A stretch of 64,000 nucleotides of DNA, taken from NCBI GenBank assembly GCA_010015655.1, contig ML976656.1, forward strand, positions 1,111,385 through 1,175,384, written 5' to 3'. The notes beneath the pieces were generated by a model, which did not search any database, was not told where the DNA came from, and was given only the letters and a program-made list of their open reading frames with translations. This stretch comes from Bimuria novae-zelandiae CBS 107.79 (lineage: Eukaryota; Ascomycota; Dothideomycetes; Pleosporales; Didymosphaeriaceae). Numbering within the stretch: the first letter of the stretch is position 1; every line of letters starts with the position of its first letter. The position numbers were made by a program, and so were the translations under genes. This document shows positions 20,843 to 31,800 of this stretch, piece after piece.

Positions 20843-21804
20843 ATGTCCTCACAGTGCTACGCAAACAATGGATCACTCTACGAGAACACGGCAGCTACTT
20901 ATGTTCCTTGCAATTTGACGGCTGTGCAGAACGGCGGACACTCAGCTTGTTACAATCTAGGGGATCTATGTATGACAAACGGCTTGTGCATGGAGCCTGC
21001 AAACGAGATCAAGGGCGCGAATCACTATTGGCGCAACGGATGTACCGACCCGACCTTTAAGGACCCCGCGTGCCCGAATTACTGTCGTGGAAAAGGTATG
21101 CACAAGCGGATATGCACGGGTAGAAACAACACTGATACTGGGCTGTAGAGGAACCGGACCGCTACAACGCGTTCATCTTTTACTGTTTCAATCCTAGGAA
21201 TGAATTCTGCTGCACACCGCAAGGGACACTTGAAGCTGGTGTTACAGGCAAGAATACCAGCTGCTGCAATGATGACGATCTTACGTTCCGCGCCGATGCG
21301 CCGGAAGTATTTGCAACTGCGAAGGCAGCACTACCTCGTCTTACGATTTCCAGCTAAATCAGCAGCAGTTCGAGCACTTCGGTTCCCACTACCAGCCAGT
21401 CACCGTCGAGGACCTCTGCGACCGCAGACTCAGCAACCCCAATTCCCACCGAATCGTCCAACCTGTCATCGGGGATGTCATCCGGAGCGAAAGCAGGTCT
21501 GGGTGTGGGTATCACATTTGGGGTGCTCGCAGTGCTTGCCATCGTGGGTGCCGTTTTCTTCATACGACGCCGGAGAGCAAACACATACGCCGACATTGCG
21601 CTTATCTCAGATTCGAAAGCCAATCCACCTCCCTATGTGACATATGAGTCGGCCGGTACGGTTCGGGCAGAGCTTGACGGAACAATGTTGCCAGTGGAAA
21701 TCCATCAGTTTTCGGACAAGACCGGAAGCGCTACCATTGGAGGCAAAGAGTTTGGAGCGACGACTCCTACCAAAGATGATTCAATCATTCAAAAATACTC
21801 TTGA
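20843..21804 (+). pseudogene. Cys-rich single-span membrane protein with one in-frame stop
   Basis: Two exons, 20843-21095 and 21149-21804; the 53-bp intron has GTATGC, branch CTGATAC and TGTAG. In order: a Cys-rich ectodomain (residues 1-145, including MSSQCYANNG, MTNGLC, YCFNPRNEFCC and TSCCNDDD), a Ser/Thr-rich stalk (about 150-192), one hydrophobic span (about 198-222, GVGITFGVLAVLAIVGAVFF), an RRRR stop-transfer and a cytosolic tail. This is a common fungal type of cell-surface protein of unknown role. TAA at 21355-21357 interrupts the stalk in phase (codon 154 of 303); CAA to TAA is a RIP-type change. No signal peptide follows this ATG, so an upstream exon may be missing. A functional stop read as sequencing error is possible. 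Confidence 0.65.
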
Positions 21805-22843
21805 TCTCGAGCGGTCGCTCAAGCAGACATTGATCTTTCGGGGTTTCCTTTATCGTCATCAAGGACCTGAACAGATCATTCGCTCGTCAGCATTAGCTTT
21901 CAAAATCCTTTATCCCGGGTGTGCCGGCCCACCCTGAAATAATCCGTCTCGATCTATAATCTCCGGGCCTTGTGTGCTTGAGGGCTCCTGGGATAACTTA
22001 GCTGGTCGTTCTATTCTACATTCAGGGTCCTGCACCCGTATCCTAGTCAGTCGCAGCGGAACGGTCCGGGAAGCGCTGCATGGAACCGTGCTGGCGAATT
22101 TTTGAAACGATACCACTCGCCGACACTGCCCTCCAGCCTTGCGGGGGTACGGTAGTACACACTTGCGCAGTGGAGTTGCGTCACCACACTCATTCAGAAA
22201 TAAGAACTACGCCTGGATTTCCTTCCAGGAGTGTTGACGCAGTGAGGGAACTCAGTTGTGTGTATACGTAATGAACCACACACTCATACTTGTATAAGAC
22301 TAGAAGTATATCACCTTTTTTTCTTTTCCGACTTGAAGATACCCATATGTACATATTATAATGCAGGTTTTGTATGGAAGATTGCCCATGCCAGCGTCAC
22401 CTCACTCCAACCGCCACTGCTTTCCTTACGTCCTTGACGTTTTACTGCTGCCAGTATTTGGGGACCGAATCTACGGTTTAGCTACACTAGTGTCTCGTTG
22501 TTATTCTTCAAATGATCATTCCAAGAATTCCCCAAACTATCTCCACCACGCACTTAATCATCCAAAGTACAGGCTTATTTAGACATATTCGCGATCCCTC
22601 GTTGCAGGCCACTGTCCACGAACAAAATGCCATTATTGCGGCTTTTCGCATCTTGGCGTTCCACAACAGTGGTGTTGTCAATATGATTGGGGGAATCGTG
22701 TGCGGTAAATGGCGACCGTAGATTAACGATATTCACCGGCAGTTTTACCCCATACTTGAATTTGCCGACATCACCAGATGCATATAAGTCGACAGGCGCT
22801 ATTTCGATCTGTAGAATCCATTTTCACCCTGTTCAAAGTTGCA
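21805..22843. other. Intergenic, no gene seen
   Basis: Short frames on both strands overlap and carry no motif. The stretch separates the membrane-protein gene from the DUF1996 gene and should hold the terminator of one and the promoter of the other. Confidence 0.5.
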
Positions 22844-23870
22844 ATGCGTGTTACCTTTCTTGCTTTGGCCGGCACCGTTACCGGGCTGACCGATATCGAA
22901 CACAAACCTTTTATGAGGAAGAACATCGACCCAATTGTGTTACCAGGCAGATACACTTCCCACATGCACTCCTTTTATGGTTCTGATATCGTCACCAAGA
23001 TCTTCCAAATACCTCGGAGTTACAGAAAGGTTGTCCATCAGGCGAGAACCCCAATGATCTGTCAGTCTATTGTACGCCTCATTCCACCTTCCATTAGCCT
23101 CAAAGTAAATATTGATCAGAGATAGGGGCGCCTACTCTATACTACGTGAAAGGCGACACCTACACCGAGATCTACCCAGCCACCTTCAAGACATACTACG
23201 AAAACATCGATCGCGCCGAGATACCCTTCCCTCGCGACCTGCACATGGTTGCTGGCAATGCATCTGCTAAGTCGCAGTCAGACATAAACGAGAAGGTCAC
23301 TGCGATAACTTGGTGGTGCGACACAGGAGCCGATGATCGTAACAGTCGACCACGAGCGGCATTCCCGCGAGGCACATGTGGTGCCCATCTACAGGCCATT
23401 CTGAGGTTCCCGGACTGCGTCAACCCTGCCAAGGTGACCGAGTATGCTTATGCGGCCGCCAGTCCAGGAGGCAAGTGTCCAGCTGGAATGAAGAGGATGC
23501 CGAGCTTGAGGTTTTCTGTGAGGTACAATACTAAAGCTGCCATCCCCGGTGGATGGAGCGGTGTGCCGCCCTTCAAGCTGGCCTGTGGTGAGGTAAGCAA
23601 CGCTTCTGTGGATCCTTCCCTTCGATACATACGCTTACCGATGCAAAGATTGGTGACGGGTATTGCTTCCATGGCGATTTCATCAATGGTTGGTACGAAG
23701 ATGCCGCCCAGAATATGCTTAAGGCAAAGGGACAATCTTTCATGGCAATCGACGGTGCGCACGGCAAAGGGAAGGTTCCCTTCAACCAGAATTGCGTACC
23801 AAAGGACCGTGATCCCCAGGGTGGGACGAGTGATTACCACAAGAGTCTGGAGATGATGGGCCAAATATAA
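22844..23870 (+). pseudogene. DUF1996-family secreted protein, one frameshift
   Basis: Three exons: 22844-23071, 23126-23592, 23649-23870. Introns are 54 bp (GTACGC...GATAG) and 56 bp (GTAAGC...CAAAG). Family landmarks in order: DPIVLPGRYTSHMHSFYGSD, NPNDLSVYW, APTLYYVKGD, a WWCDTG segment, KRMPSLRFSVRYN, CFHGDFINGW and GGTSDYHKS. The N-terminus MRVTFLALAGTVTG is a short hydrophobic leader. The frame slips by one base near 23000 (after GSDIVTK; the next readable frame is LPNTSELQKGC). Exon lengths sum to 917, one short of 918, so a 1-nt deletion or base-call error fits exactly. DUF1996 proteins are widespread in filamentous fungi and usually secreted; their function is unknown. Two paralogues lie at 43774 and 56644. 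Confidence 0.8.
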
Positions 23871-24280
23871 AGCTCTTTGAGTGGTTTGATACCCTTACCT
23901 CACTGTCAACGCCTTTTACACCTCGTTGTTTGTGTATACAGCACCCTTGATTAGTTCAACCACTGTCTTTGAATTGTTACCTAATGCACGGTCACTGTTC
24001 CGGAGGCTGGTCACTGAACGTGTACAATGCCATGTTTACTCAAAGGCTTTTTAGAAGTGATGCAAGTTTTATATCGGACTGCTATTTCGCGAGAGTGGTG
24101 GACCAAATCTGACCCGCAGCACCCAGCCCACCAGGATGCACGTATAAAACACATCCTAGACCCCCATAAGGTAAACATGAGAAGGACACAGGTCAAGCCA
24201 GCAAAGTTAAATGTAATTGACACGATTAATTATTCAAATCTTATTTCTTATTGTGGACATCCTTCGTTATATTATCCAGA
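23871..24280. other. Intergenic, no gene seen
   Basis: Lies between the DUF1996 gene and the MITE. Only short motif-free frames. Confidence 0.5.
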
Positions 24281-24430
24281 CGGCCGGGTACAAAGTAGAT
24301 GCAGTCAGCTATTGTATCGTATGTCGAGAGGTAACACACAGGACTGAGACATTTCTATTTGGCATTGTCTCAGTTCTCTGTGTTACCCCTGGAGGTGCAA
24401 TACAGTGGTGTGGCTGACTGCACCTACTTA
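24281..24430. mobile_element. MITE-like foldback element, copy 1
   Basis: Imperfect terminal inverted repeats (AAAGTAGATGCAGTCAGC at the left, complement of GCTGACTGCACCTACTTA at the right) enclose a near-perfect 21-bp hairpin (arms 24331-24351 and 24366-24386). A relative with the same ends and centre is at 39128-39244. It codes for nothing. It lies 3' of the transporter gene, 58 bp past its stop codon. Confidence 0.7.
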
Positions 24431-24488
24431 CATGAAGACAACCAGCCTAGGATATATTCCAGTGTGACAAATCGACCTATTAGATTTA

Positions 24489-26185
24489 CTACGCCTTCGG
24501 CGCATCCTCAACTCTCTCCGGACTTGCCTCGGTGTGTAACGCCTTCTCCTTGTCGCTGAGGTCGCCAGCCTCCACTTTGCGGGAGGTGTGGTACTCCACA
24601 CGCGTCTTCCAAGCCGGCGTGCCACTAAGGAACATGTCCTCAATTTCCTCGAGCGTTTTTCCAGCCGTCTCTGGAAACATGAAGAAGACGTGGATGGCCA
24701 TGGCCGTGCAAAAGACACCGAAGATGATGTACACCTTCCACTGGATGTTGACGAAGGCGGGCGGGACGAAGTACGACAGGGCGAAGTTAAAGATCCAATT
24801 GGACGAGGTCGAGAGGGCGACGGCTTTGCCCCTGACTCGGAGTGGATAGAGCTCAGGTGGATACACCCAGGAGACGGGACCCCATGTAGGAGCGTACGAA
24901 GCGACGAAGAGATAGGTGCATGCAATGACGGCCTTGGCAGCTGCACCGCCGATTTCCCATGACTGCTCGGCGATGTTGTTGAGACCCCCGGGCGGGGCAG
25001 GGCGGCCGTAGGATGCCATTAATCCCGCATTGGTGAACATCCAGGTGGCCATGAGGAGAGCGCCGACGATGAGGGGAAGACGACGGCCCCAGCGGTCGAT
25101 GAAGATGAGGGCGAAGATGGTCATGAACACGTTGATGACGTACTGGATGGAGGAAGCGATAAGATTGTTGTCACCTGACAAGCCAGCCATACCAAAGACA
25201 TAAGTTATCTATCCCGGGTGAGCTTCGCGTGTCATGAGAGGCGTACTTTTGAATGGGAAACTTACGTAGTACATCATAACGTTCATGCCGGTCAACTGAC
25301 TCCAAATCTGGGTGAAGATACCAATATGCAGACGGTTCAACATCCTGGGGCTGAAAAGCTCCTTGAACGAGACATCGGCGTTTTGCCTTTCAAACTCAAT
25401 CATTTCCTTGATCTCGGCCATCTCAAGCGAAACGAATGGCACGTTCGGATCGCCCTTTCCGTGGACCAGAGTGAGCACAGCGTGGCACTCCTCCCACTTG
25501 TCATGGCGGGCCAACCAACGCGGGGACTCGGGCAGGAGGAATAGGCCAAAGAAGAGGAGCACAGCGGGTAGCATCTGGAGACCCCACGGGACACGGAAGG
25601 CTTTGGGCCCGTCCAAGTATGTGCAACCGTAGGAGATGTAGAACATGATCAAGATACCCCAGGTAATTGCCCATTGTTGAGCACCGACGACGCGACCACG
25701 CTTGGAGGGAGGAGCCAGTTCGGTGACGTAAACGGGGACTTGGGCAGAGCAGATACCGACGGAGAGACCGTTGATGAAGCGGCCAGCGATGAGCATGCCG
25801 ATGTTCTGAGAGGCGCAGGAGATGATAGAGCCGATGATCCAGATGACGGAGCCGACTTGGATAGCACCTTTACGGCCAAGCGTATCGGTCAGGTAGCCAG
25901 AGAGAAGAGCACCAACCCAGGAACCACCGGGCATGGAGGCAGTGATGCCACCCTGGACATCAGCCGAAGGACCTGAGCAGCCATTGGGGTCGTCTGCGTA
26001 AGAAGGACCTTGGTTGAAGTAACAGCGGTACTGTTGGGTGGGGAGACTACAAGCCGTTAGCAATGATTCATGCTCGGCAGCGAAACAACGTACATGGCGC
26101 TCATAGAGCTAATGTCGAAGCCGAAAAGACCACCGCCAATGACGGCAATGGCCGTTATGCCATAAATGTTGCCAATCTGATACAT
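24489..26185 (-). CDS. MFS sugar transporter (sugar/H+ symporter family)
   Basis: Three exons on the minus strand: 26094-26185, 25266-26046, 24489-25208; introns of 47 bp (GTACGT, branch GCTAAC, TGTAG) and 57 bp (GTAAGT...GATAG). Lengths sum to 1593, giving 530 residues, normal for the family. Motifs in order: GGGLFGFDISS in helix 1, the loop 2-3 signature GYLTDTLGRKGA, GRFINGLSVG, PESPRWLARHDK after helix 6, IDRWGRRLP, and PETAGKTLEEIEDMF after helix 12. The protein should be a 12-helix plasma-membrane carrier taking up hexose or a related sugar; the substrate cannot be told from sequence. The GGG/GFD and PESPR motifs are intact and no lesion is seen. Confidence 0.93.
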
Positions 26186-26270
26186 GTTGGCTTCTCCTGA
26201 GGAGTCTCAACCAAAAAGAAGATGACGAGCTGGCAGACGAAAAGCACCCACAGGGCAGGAAACGCCAGGC

Positions 26271-26277
26271 TTATATA
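26271..26277 (-). promoter_or_regulatory. TATA-like box upstream of the transporter gene
   Basis: TATATAA on the minus strand, 86 bases upstream of the ATG, a sensible position for a fungal core promoter. Confidence 0.45.
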
Positions 26278-26280
26278 CAG

Positions 26281-27851
26281 TAGCATAGGCGCGGATAGAA
26301 ATCAAGCCTTGGGTCGACCGAGTGGTCTAACCCTCCCCCAGGCATCCAACCTGCAAGCCTAACCCCCAAGCAAGAAACGTGGTGCCCCGCTGGAGACTCC
26401 AAGCCGTCTGTGCTCGCTCCGCTCAAATCTCGACGACTGCTTGAAAGAGTATGGGCTCCGGGGCCAGATGATGTGATTGGCTGTGCAGGGCCTGCAGGTA
26501 TGTCCAGAGATAATTATGGGTACGGTCTCTAGCGCTCGCGAGTGCAAACAAGCAATTGAGCGGTGGACAGAGCCGTGTTCTGCATCGTCGACTGATGGTG
26601 TTGGGATCGTCTCCACGGCTCGAATCATGATTTCCCTCGAGCCCATGATTCTTTTGTGCTGTGGTGAACTGCAAACGGCGCAGTGCACCTACGCCATCCA
26701 ATTGCGTCCCCGACTCGATGCGCATCTCGATTCAAGACGCACGAGCTGCAACGCGTACAGTAGGAGAACAGGCGTGACGTCAGAAAGTTTCGGCCTTTGC
26801 ATCGATTCTTGCGAGCCGCTGACGTCGACCCGTTTTTCTGGTGCGCCATGTAACCCTAAAACCGCCTAGCACAAGCGCCTCCCGCGCAGCGTCCGCAGCC
26901 TTAACTGCGCCTCGTCGGCACTCGGCAAGCATGAAGAATGTCACAACCCTCATGATCGCGCTGGCAAAAAAGCGAGGGGGAGCGCCAGCGGCACTGTGAA
27001 CCGTTTTGCTGGATGTAGGGAGGTAGCATTGAACCTAGTTGGAGTGCCCATCGCCTCTCCTTCGAGCTTGGCCGCGCTTGTGGTGCTGTCTCGATGAGGG
27101 CGCGCTTCTAGCGCGTCGTGACGAGGCGCCCTGCCAACGGGGGTGGGGGTTCGGAAATGCTTTTTCCCTAGAGCAGCGCCGGGCTATCGATGCTTGCATG
27201 AAGCTTCGAGTGATTGCTTGCTCAGCATCGCGCATGCAGAACGTCTGGCATGTTGTTTTTGGTGGAAGAGAGGAGCGACACGGCATCGTCGTACAGTATA
27301 GCAAGAGCAGTGCATCCGGCGAGCTCTAACCTGTTGATGGATTCAACAACTCACAGTGAGCAACACTCGCGAGTTCTCGTCGGATACATTACCAATCAGG
27401 GAGCAAACAGCCGCCGATCGCGATGCTGGCGGACACGCGAACAGCGCGTGTTGATCGCGGCGTATTCTCGGATAACGGCCATGCCATCGGCCTGTGTGCT
27501 GTTTCAGGAAGATCGTACATACTGTAGTCGGTATGGGGCCTCGTTAATCGACAACACTGGAGCTTTGCTCAAGCCATGAATCGCGGTAGGGAGCGAAAGG
27601 GTTTTCACTGTCACCCCACAAGCCTGAACGTCGGGGAGAGTCGTCTCCAACAGCCGCGACCCCAGGCACAAGCACCGCAAAACACAAAAGTGGGCCTCGA
27701 CGTGTCGAACTTCGGTATGTAGCTGGGTTTCCTCTAGACGCCCTGGCACGTGCAAGAAAGCAAGCAGTCGGTCAAGAAGAAGCACGAATCATTGCGATAT
27801 GGCGCCCATGTGGTATCATCTTGTCCGTTCCCGTCGACGTTCGCTTTCCCA
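26281..27851. other. Intergenic, no gene seen
   Basis: About 1.6 kb between the transporter start and the SAC gene end. Many short overlapping frames on both strands, none with a motif or splice-supported extension. It probably holds the transporter promoter and the 3' UTR of the SAC gene. Confidence 0.5.
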
Positions 27852-30800
27852 CTATCCCCACACCAGCTTCTTCATCGAATACGCCAGTGTCTCCACATAC
27901 CCTGTACTTCTCTTCGCATCACTCAAGCTGATGATGTCCTTCTCGTCCACTTCCAGTCGCCTTTCTTGGGCGCCATCGCCAATTTCACCCCCCTGTTCCG
28001 TCCCCGGCACGCTCGTTTTCACCTGGCCCCTGGTCTTCGTGTTGTTCGCCACCTTTGCAATCTCCTCGCATATGCCCTTGACAACTTCCCCCTCGTTATC
28101 CGCCTCAGCTACCTCTCCCGATGCTGGGACACTCGTGCGCGGTGGCAGCGCTTTGAAAGCGAGGAAGCGCCCCGTTGCTTGAGGGGTCTTTGATTTGGAA
28201 GTAGAGGATGACTGGTCTTCGGACGGTGCCCCATCTTTCCCAGAAGACAAAGAGCGCGTATTGCGCCGTACCAGTCCACCACCAGGTTCCGCTCGATACC
28301 GAATTACGAAGCCGACATTTCTCTGCTCATCCATGTGTCGCGTTGCTAGCGTACTCGTGATATACACGCCACGGACTATGCCTTCCAGGTTTTCGAGCTC
28401 GATGCGCTCAAACTCGCGCACTTTTTCTGTGCCCCAATCTAGACGGCAGAAATAAAGCGCCTTCTCCGTAAGTAAAAGGACGCCTTCTTCAAAAGTGGCC
28501 GTTTTGAGGTGGTCAGCTGAGGTTGGAACGCTAAGCGTCCAGCCAGCGATGAGGTCTTCGTTTTTGTCTTCTACGACACGATTGGTTGCGCGATCGATGG
28601 CTGCTTGTCGTACTTTCCTAACATCGACGAAGTAGTCTGCGCTCTTCATGTCTGCCTCAAACTCAGCAAAGATGCTGTCCGTCGCCCGTCCCAGGAGCCA
28701 GTCGATAACAGCTTGCGTGAAGTAGTCATTCACGATATTGTTGTAATATCTGCTTAGCGTGAGTCCGAAGTCAGTCAAGGCGCCAGTGATCTGGCGTTTT
28801 CTCGTGCGAGTGAAGTCTCCCTTGAGGGCAGCGGTACCCGCATACTGCTTGGATATCGCGTCGCCGTTGTCTGCCCAAAGTGTGTTGAACCATGATGTGC
28901 TGGGATCGTTCTGCAGGTCGATGCTGTAGCTCCCAGCCGAAAGCTGCGCCTCCAAGGTAGTACGAGCGCATGCAGACTGTACTACGTTGGTGCGATCCAA
29001 ACAATCCATGCAATTGGTTCGGAGAACACCGGTCTGTTTCTGCGTAGCTTGGTCATTTGATATCTCGGTCCAGCTCGTGGATTTCAGGAAGGACCCGATA
29101 GAGTCCATGAGCAAAGAGACATTCTCGAAACGCATGCCTCGGCATACGTGGTGGAAGTCGAACCATTGGAAGTCTAGTTGCCGCCCTTTACCGTCCATAC
29201 CACCGTTCTCATTGAGTATCTTCGCATGGCGCTCATACAACTCTCCGATCTTCGCCTCGGTTCCGTTCTTGTCGACCAGGGACGCGGCGTATATGGAGCC
29301 GTACCTTGCGGAGAGGTCAGCAAAGTGGCGCCTAAAGGCCTTTGCATTCGTTTCGGTCGAGCCCCAGGTGTTCACTTGGGGTTTCAAGCTGTATGGAGAC
29401 TGTGAGAAGAAGAGCGGAATGGAGCCGCGAAACTGAGTGAAGGAAAAGATCTTGTCTTGCGTCGTGTTCCAAGTAGAAGACGAAAGAATCTGCTCAGTTT
29501 CTACACCGTTGGCCGTGCTGCCTTCGTCATCGACACCGCGCCGGAGGTAGCGCAGCCCCGCCCTCTTGACTGAACGGCGTGAGATCAATGTCAGTAGAAA
29601 GTCTTTGCCGTTGGACGGCTGTGGAGGTTGCGTCTCTGCGGTGGTATCCATAATGGCGAATGAATCAGTAGAGTTATTCTTGTGCATCGACTGCAATTCC
29701 ATGTCGTTGGGCGTGGAGTCCGGATCTATCACGACGCTGTTCGATTTGGTGTCGACGACCTTGATGCTGAACGGCCGTTGGCCGACAAAGCCTTGGATGA
29801 CGGGCAGCACGAAACTGTGTTGACCTGCATCGGTAAAAGAAGTTGTGATATGCCGGTTCCAAAAGAACTACACCGACGATCAGTGACAAAGGGGTACAGG
29901 GAGCGATGGTGGGGCCTACCAGGGAGTCGAACTGCTTAGAGAGTGGCACACTTGAGCTGGGCTGCTGCTGGTCTATCGCATGCGATAGGTCGTAGTCGTA
30001 CGAGAAGAAGAAGTTGCCAGAGGCAAAGTACATCTTGGTAGTGCGCACAATCTTGGGTAGCAGCGCGACTGTGGTGCTGTCCTTGTCGCCGCCCAGCGCC
30101 TTTGGTATCTCCTCGGGGCTGACGGGCCCAGCCACGTCGCTGTCCTCCACAGGCAGCGCATCAGGCTTCGAAGGATTCACGTGACCTTGGTCCTCGTCCG
30201 GCACAGACGACTCGACGTTCTTGGGCATCGTCTTGCCCAGGTCCTCGTCCGAACGCATACCTTGGGTGCGTCGCTGGTCGGCATTCCACCCCTTCTTGGA
30301 GAACCACCTGTCTGCAAAGCGCCCGTAAACGCCCTTTCGCTGCATAACGTCCTCAGCGACGCTGGTGCGCCGGTTGCCCTGCTGGCCAGTGACGGGGTCT
30401 TTCACCTGGCTAGGGGGCGCCGGCGGCTCTTCCTCGAGCGAGTCGGTGACGCTCGGCGCATCGTCCTCGTCGCTCTCGCTGTCGTAGCTGTCCTCATCTA
30501 GACCCTGCGCCTGGCGGTGCCGTAGCACGTGCTCGCGCGCAGTGACAATGGCCTTGTCGGCATCGCTCTGGGAAGAGAGCGGGATGAGGGCGACGTTGGT
30601 GACCTTGTAAACGGGCTTTCCCCGTATCTGGGCCACCTGTTCGCGGCCCAATATCGAGATAAGAAAGTAGGAAGTCGTGACCTGGAGCAGTCCTACGCGC
30701 ACGTCAACCGCATTCCCGATATCCATGGATCAATTGAAGCATCTTACCGATGATGCCGTGGGCCTCCAACGAGGCGGGCGTCGTGTCCTCATCGCGGCGG

Positions 30801-30946
30801 TCCTTGAGCAGCGGCCCGACGTTGCCCTTGTAGTCGATCTTGATAGCCTGCTGAGTCGCCGGCAGGTGGTTGCGTGGTGGAGCGGGCTGGAGAACCAGCC
30901 CGTCCACGGCGGCGAAGATGAGCAGCTTGCGGACGAGGCCGGGCAT
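27852..30946 (-). CDS. SAC-domain phosphoinositide phosphatase with hSac2-like domain
   Basis: Three exons: 30748-30946, 29920-30692, 27852-29867; introns of 55 bp (GTAAGA...GCGTAG) and 52 bp (GTAGGC...GTGTAG). Lengths sum to 2988, giving 995 residues. The SAC domain shows FSYDYDLSHAI (about residue 300), WNRHITTSFTD, FSFTQFRGSIPLFFSQ, and the catalytic CX5R motif as NCMDCLDRTNVVQ (about 28980-29020). An acidic insert (DEDSYDSESDEDD) interrupts the N-terminal half. After SAC comes a segment like the hSac2/INPP5F homology domain (about 28200-28650). Such enzymes remove phosphate from membrane phosphoinositides and act in endosomal or Golgi traffic. The C-terminus is basic and low-complexity. 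The gene appears intact. Confidence 0.92.
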
Positions 30947-31800
30947 ATTGACAGCAGAGCCACGCGCTCAGAGAATCAATCTACTTCCCTGCCCAACTTC
31001 CAATCCCTGGTCTACGGTGCGGGATGAAATGCTGCTCCAAGTCTCGACGACTTTTGGTGGGGTAGTTGCGATGCGCGCACATGACGTCGTTCAACGCTAA
31101 TCCTCTTTAGGTGCACGTGTTTTTGTTTCTTCCAACGCGCCTTCCACGCTCCGCACCATCACATGACGATCAAGTCGCCCGGGCGACTGCCTAGGAACCT
31201 AGGCCAACTACCTATCCCCGAATCGAGTGGTCTTGGACTCACTGCTCGACTGTTCCAGACTCACAGTATAGCCGTGTTGACAATCAGGGTGCTAGGCACC
31301 CACACCACACCACACCTCGGGCCTTGTTCGGCTACAACCCCACGACCTGTCACTCGCGTACAACGCCCAAAGAATAGGCAGAAGTCAGGCGTTCCGTATA
31401 CCAAGAATACAAGCTCTTCGATTCCGTACTTTCGGATGCAATCATGCGCGAGCACAACGTTATCTACAAACCCCGTGAACACATGCATTGATGATATGAG
31501 AATGATACTGTTTTAATAGTATAAATCGGAAAGAATATTTTTTTCCTGCCCGCGAGGGCTCCAACATGTAGACAGGGTATAAAGTCGGATCGATGCATGC
31601 AAAAGCGAAACAACGTTAAAACAAAGTATCCGATAAGAAATCCAACGCCCAATCTATCGTCTACAGAGATAAGGAACCGGAATCTTCCTTGCATACATGC
31701 AGCATGCTCCTCCTCTTACGTAATCCGAAAGGCCATCAATGAGACAAGAAGAACAAGGGAATGCAAGGCCTAAGCTTTTGAAGTCGCCGAAAAGGAAGGT
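30947..31800. other. Intergenic, no gene seen
   Basis: Short upstream region of the SAC gene and 3' region of the next gene, both on the minus strand. No supportable gene. Confidence 0.5.

Noticed and set aside
21307..21353. Possible 47-bp intron (GTATTTG...TTTCCAG) ending just before the TAA
   Set aside because: 47 is not a multiple of three; splicing it would put the transmembrane segment out of frame. A single nonsense change explains the data better.
23196..23864. Minus-strand frames up to 138 codons opposite the DUF1996 gene
   Set aside because: Antisense shadows of a well-supported spliced gene.
24428..25976. Several frames of 100-170 codons overlapping the transporter
   Set aside because: Shadow frames; the spliced transporter has all family motifs.
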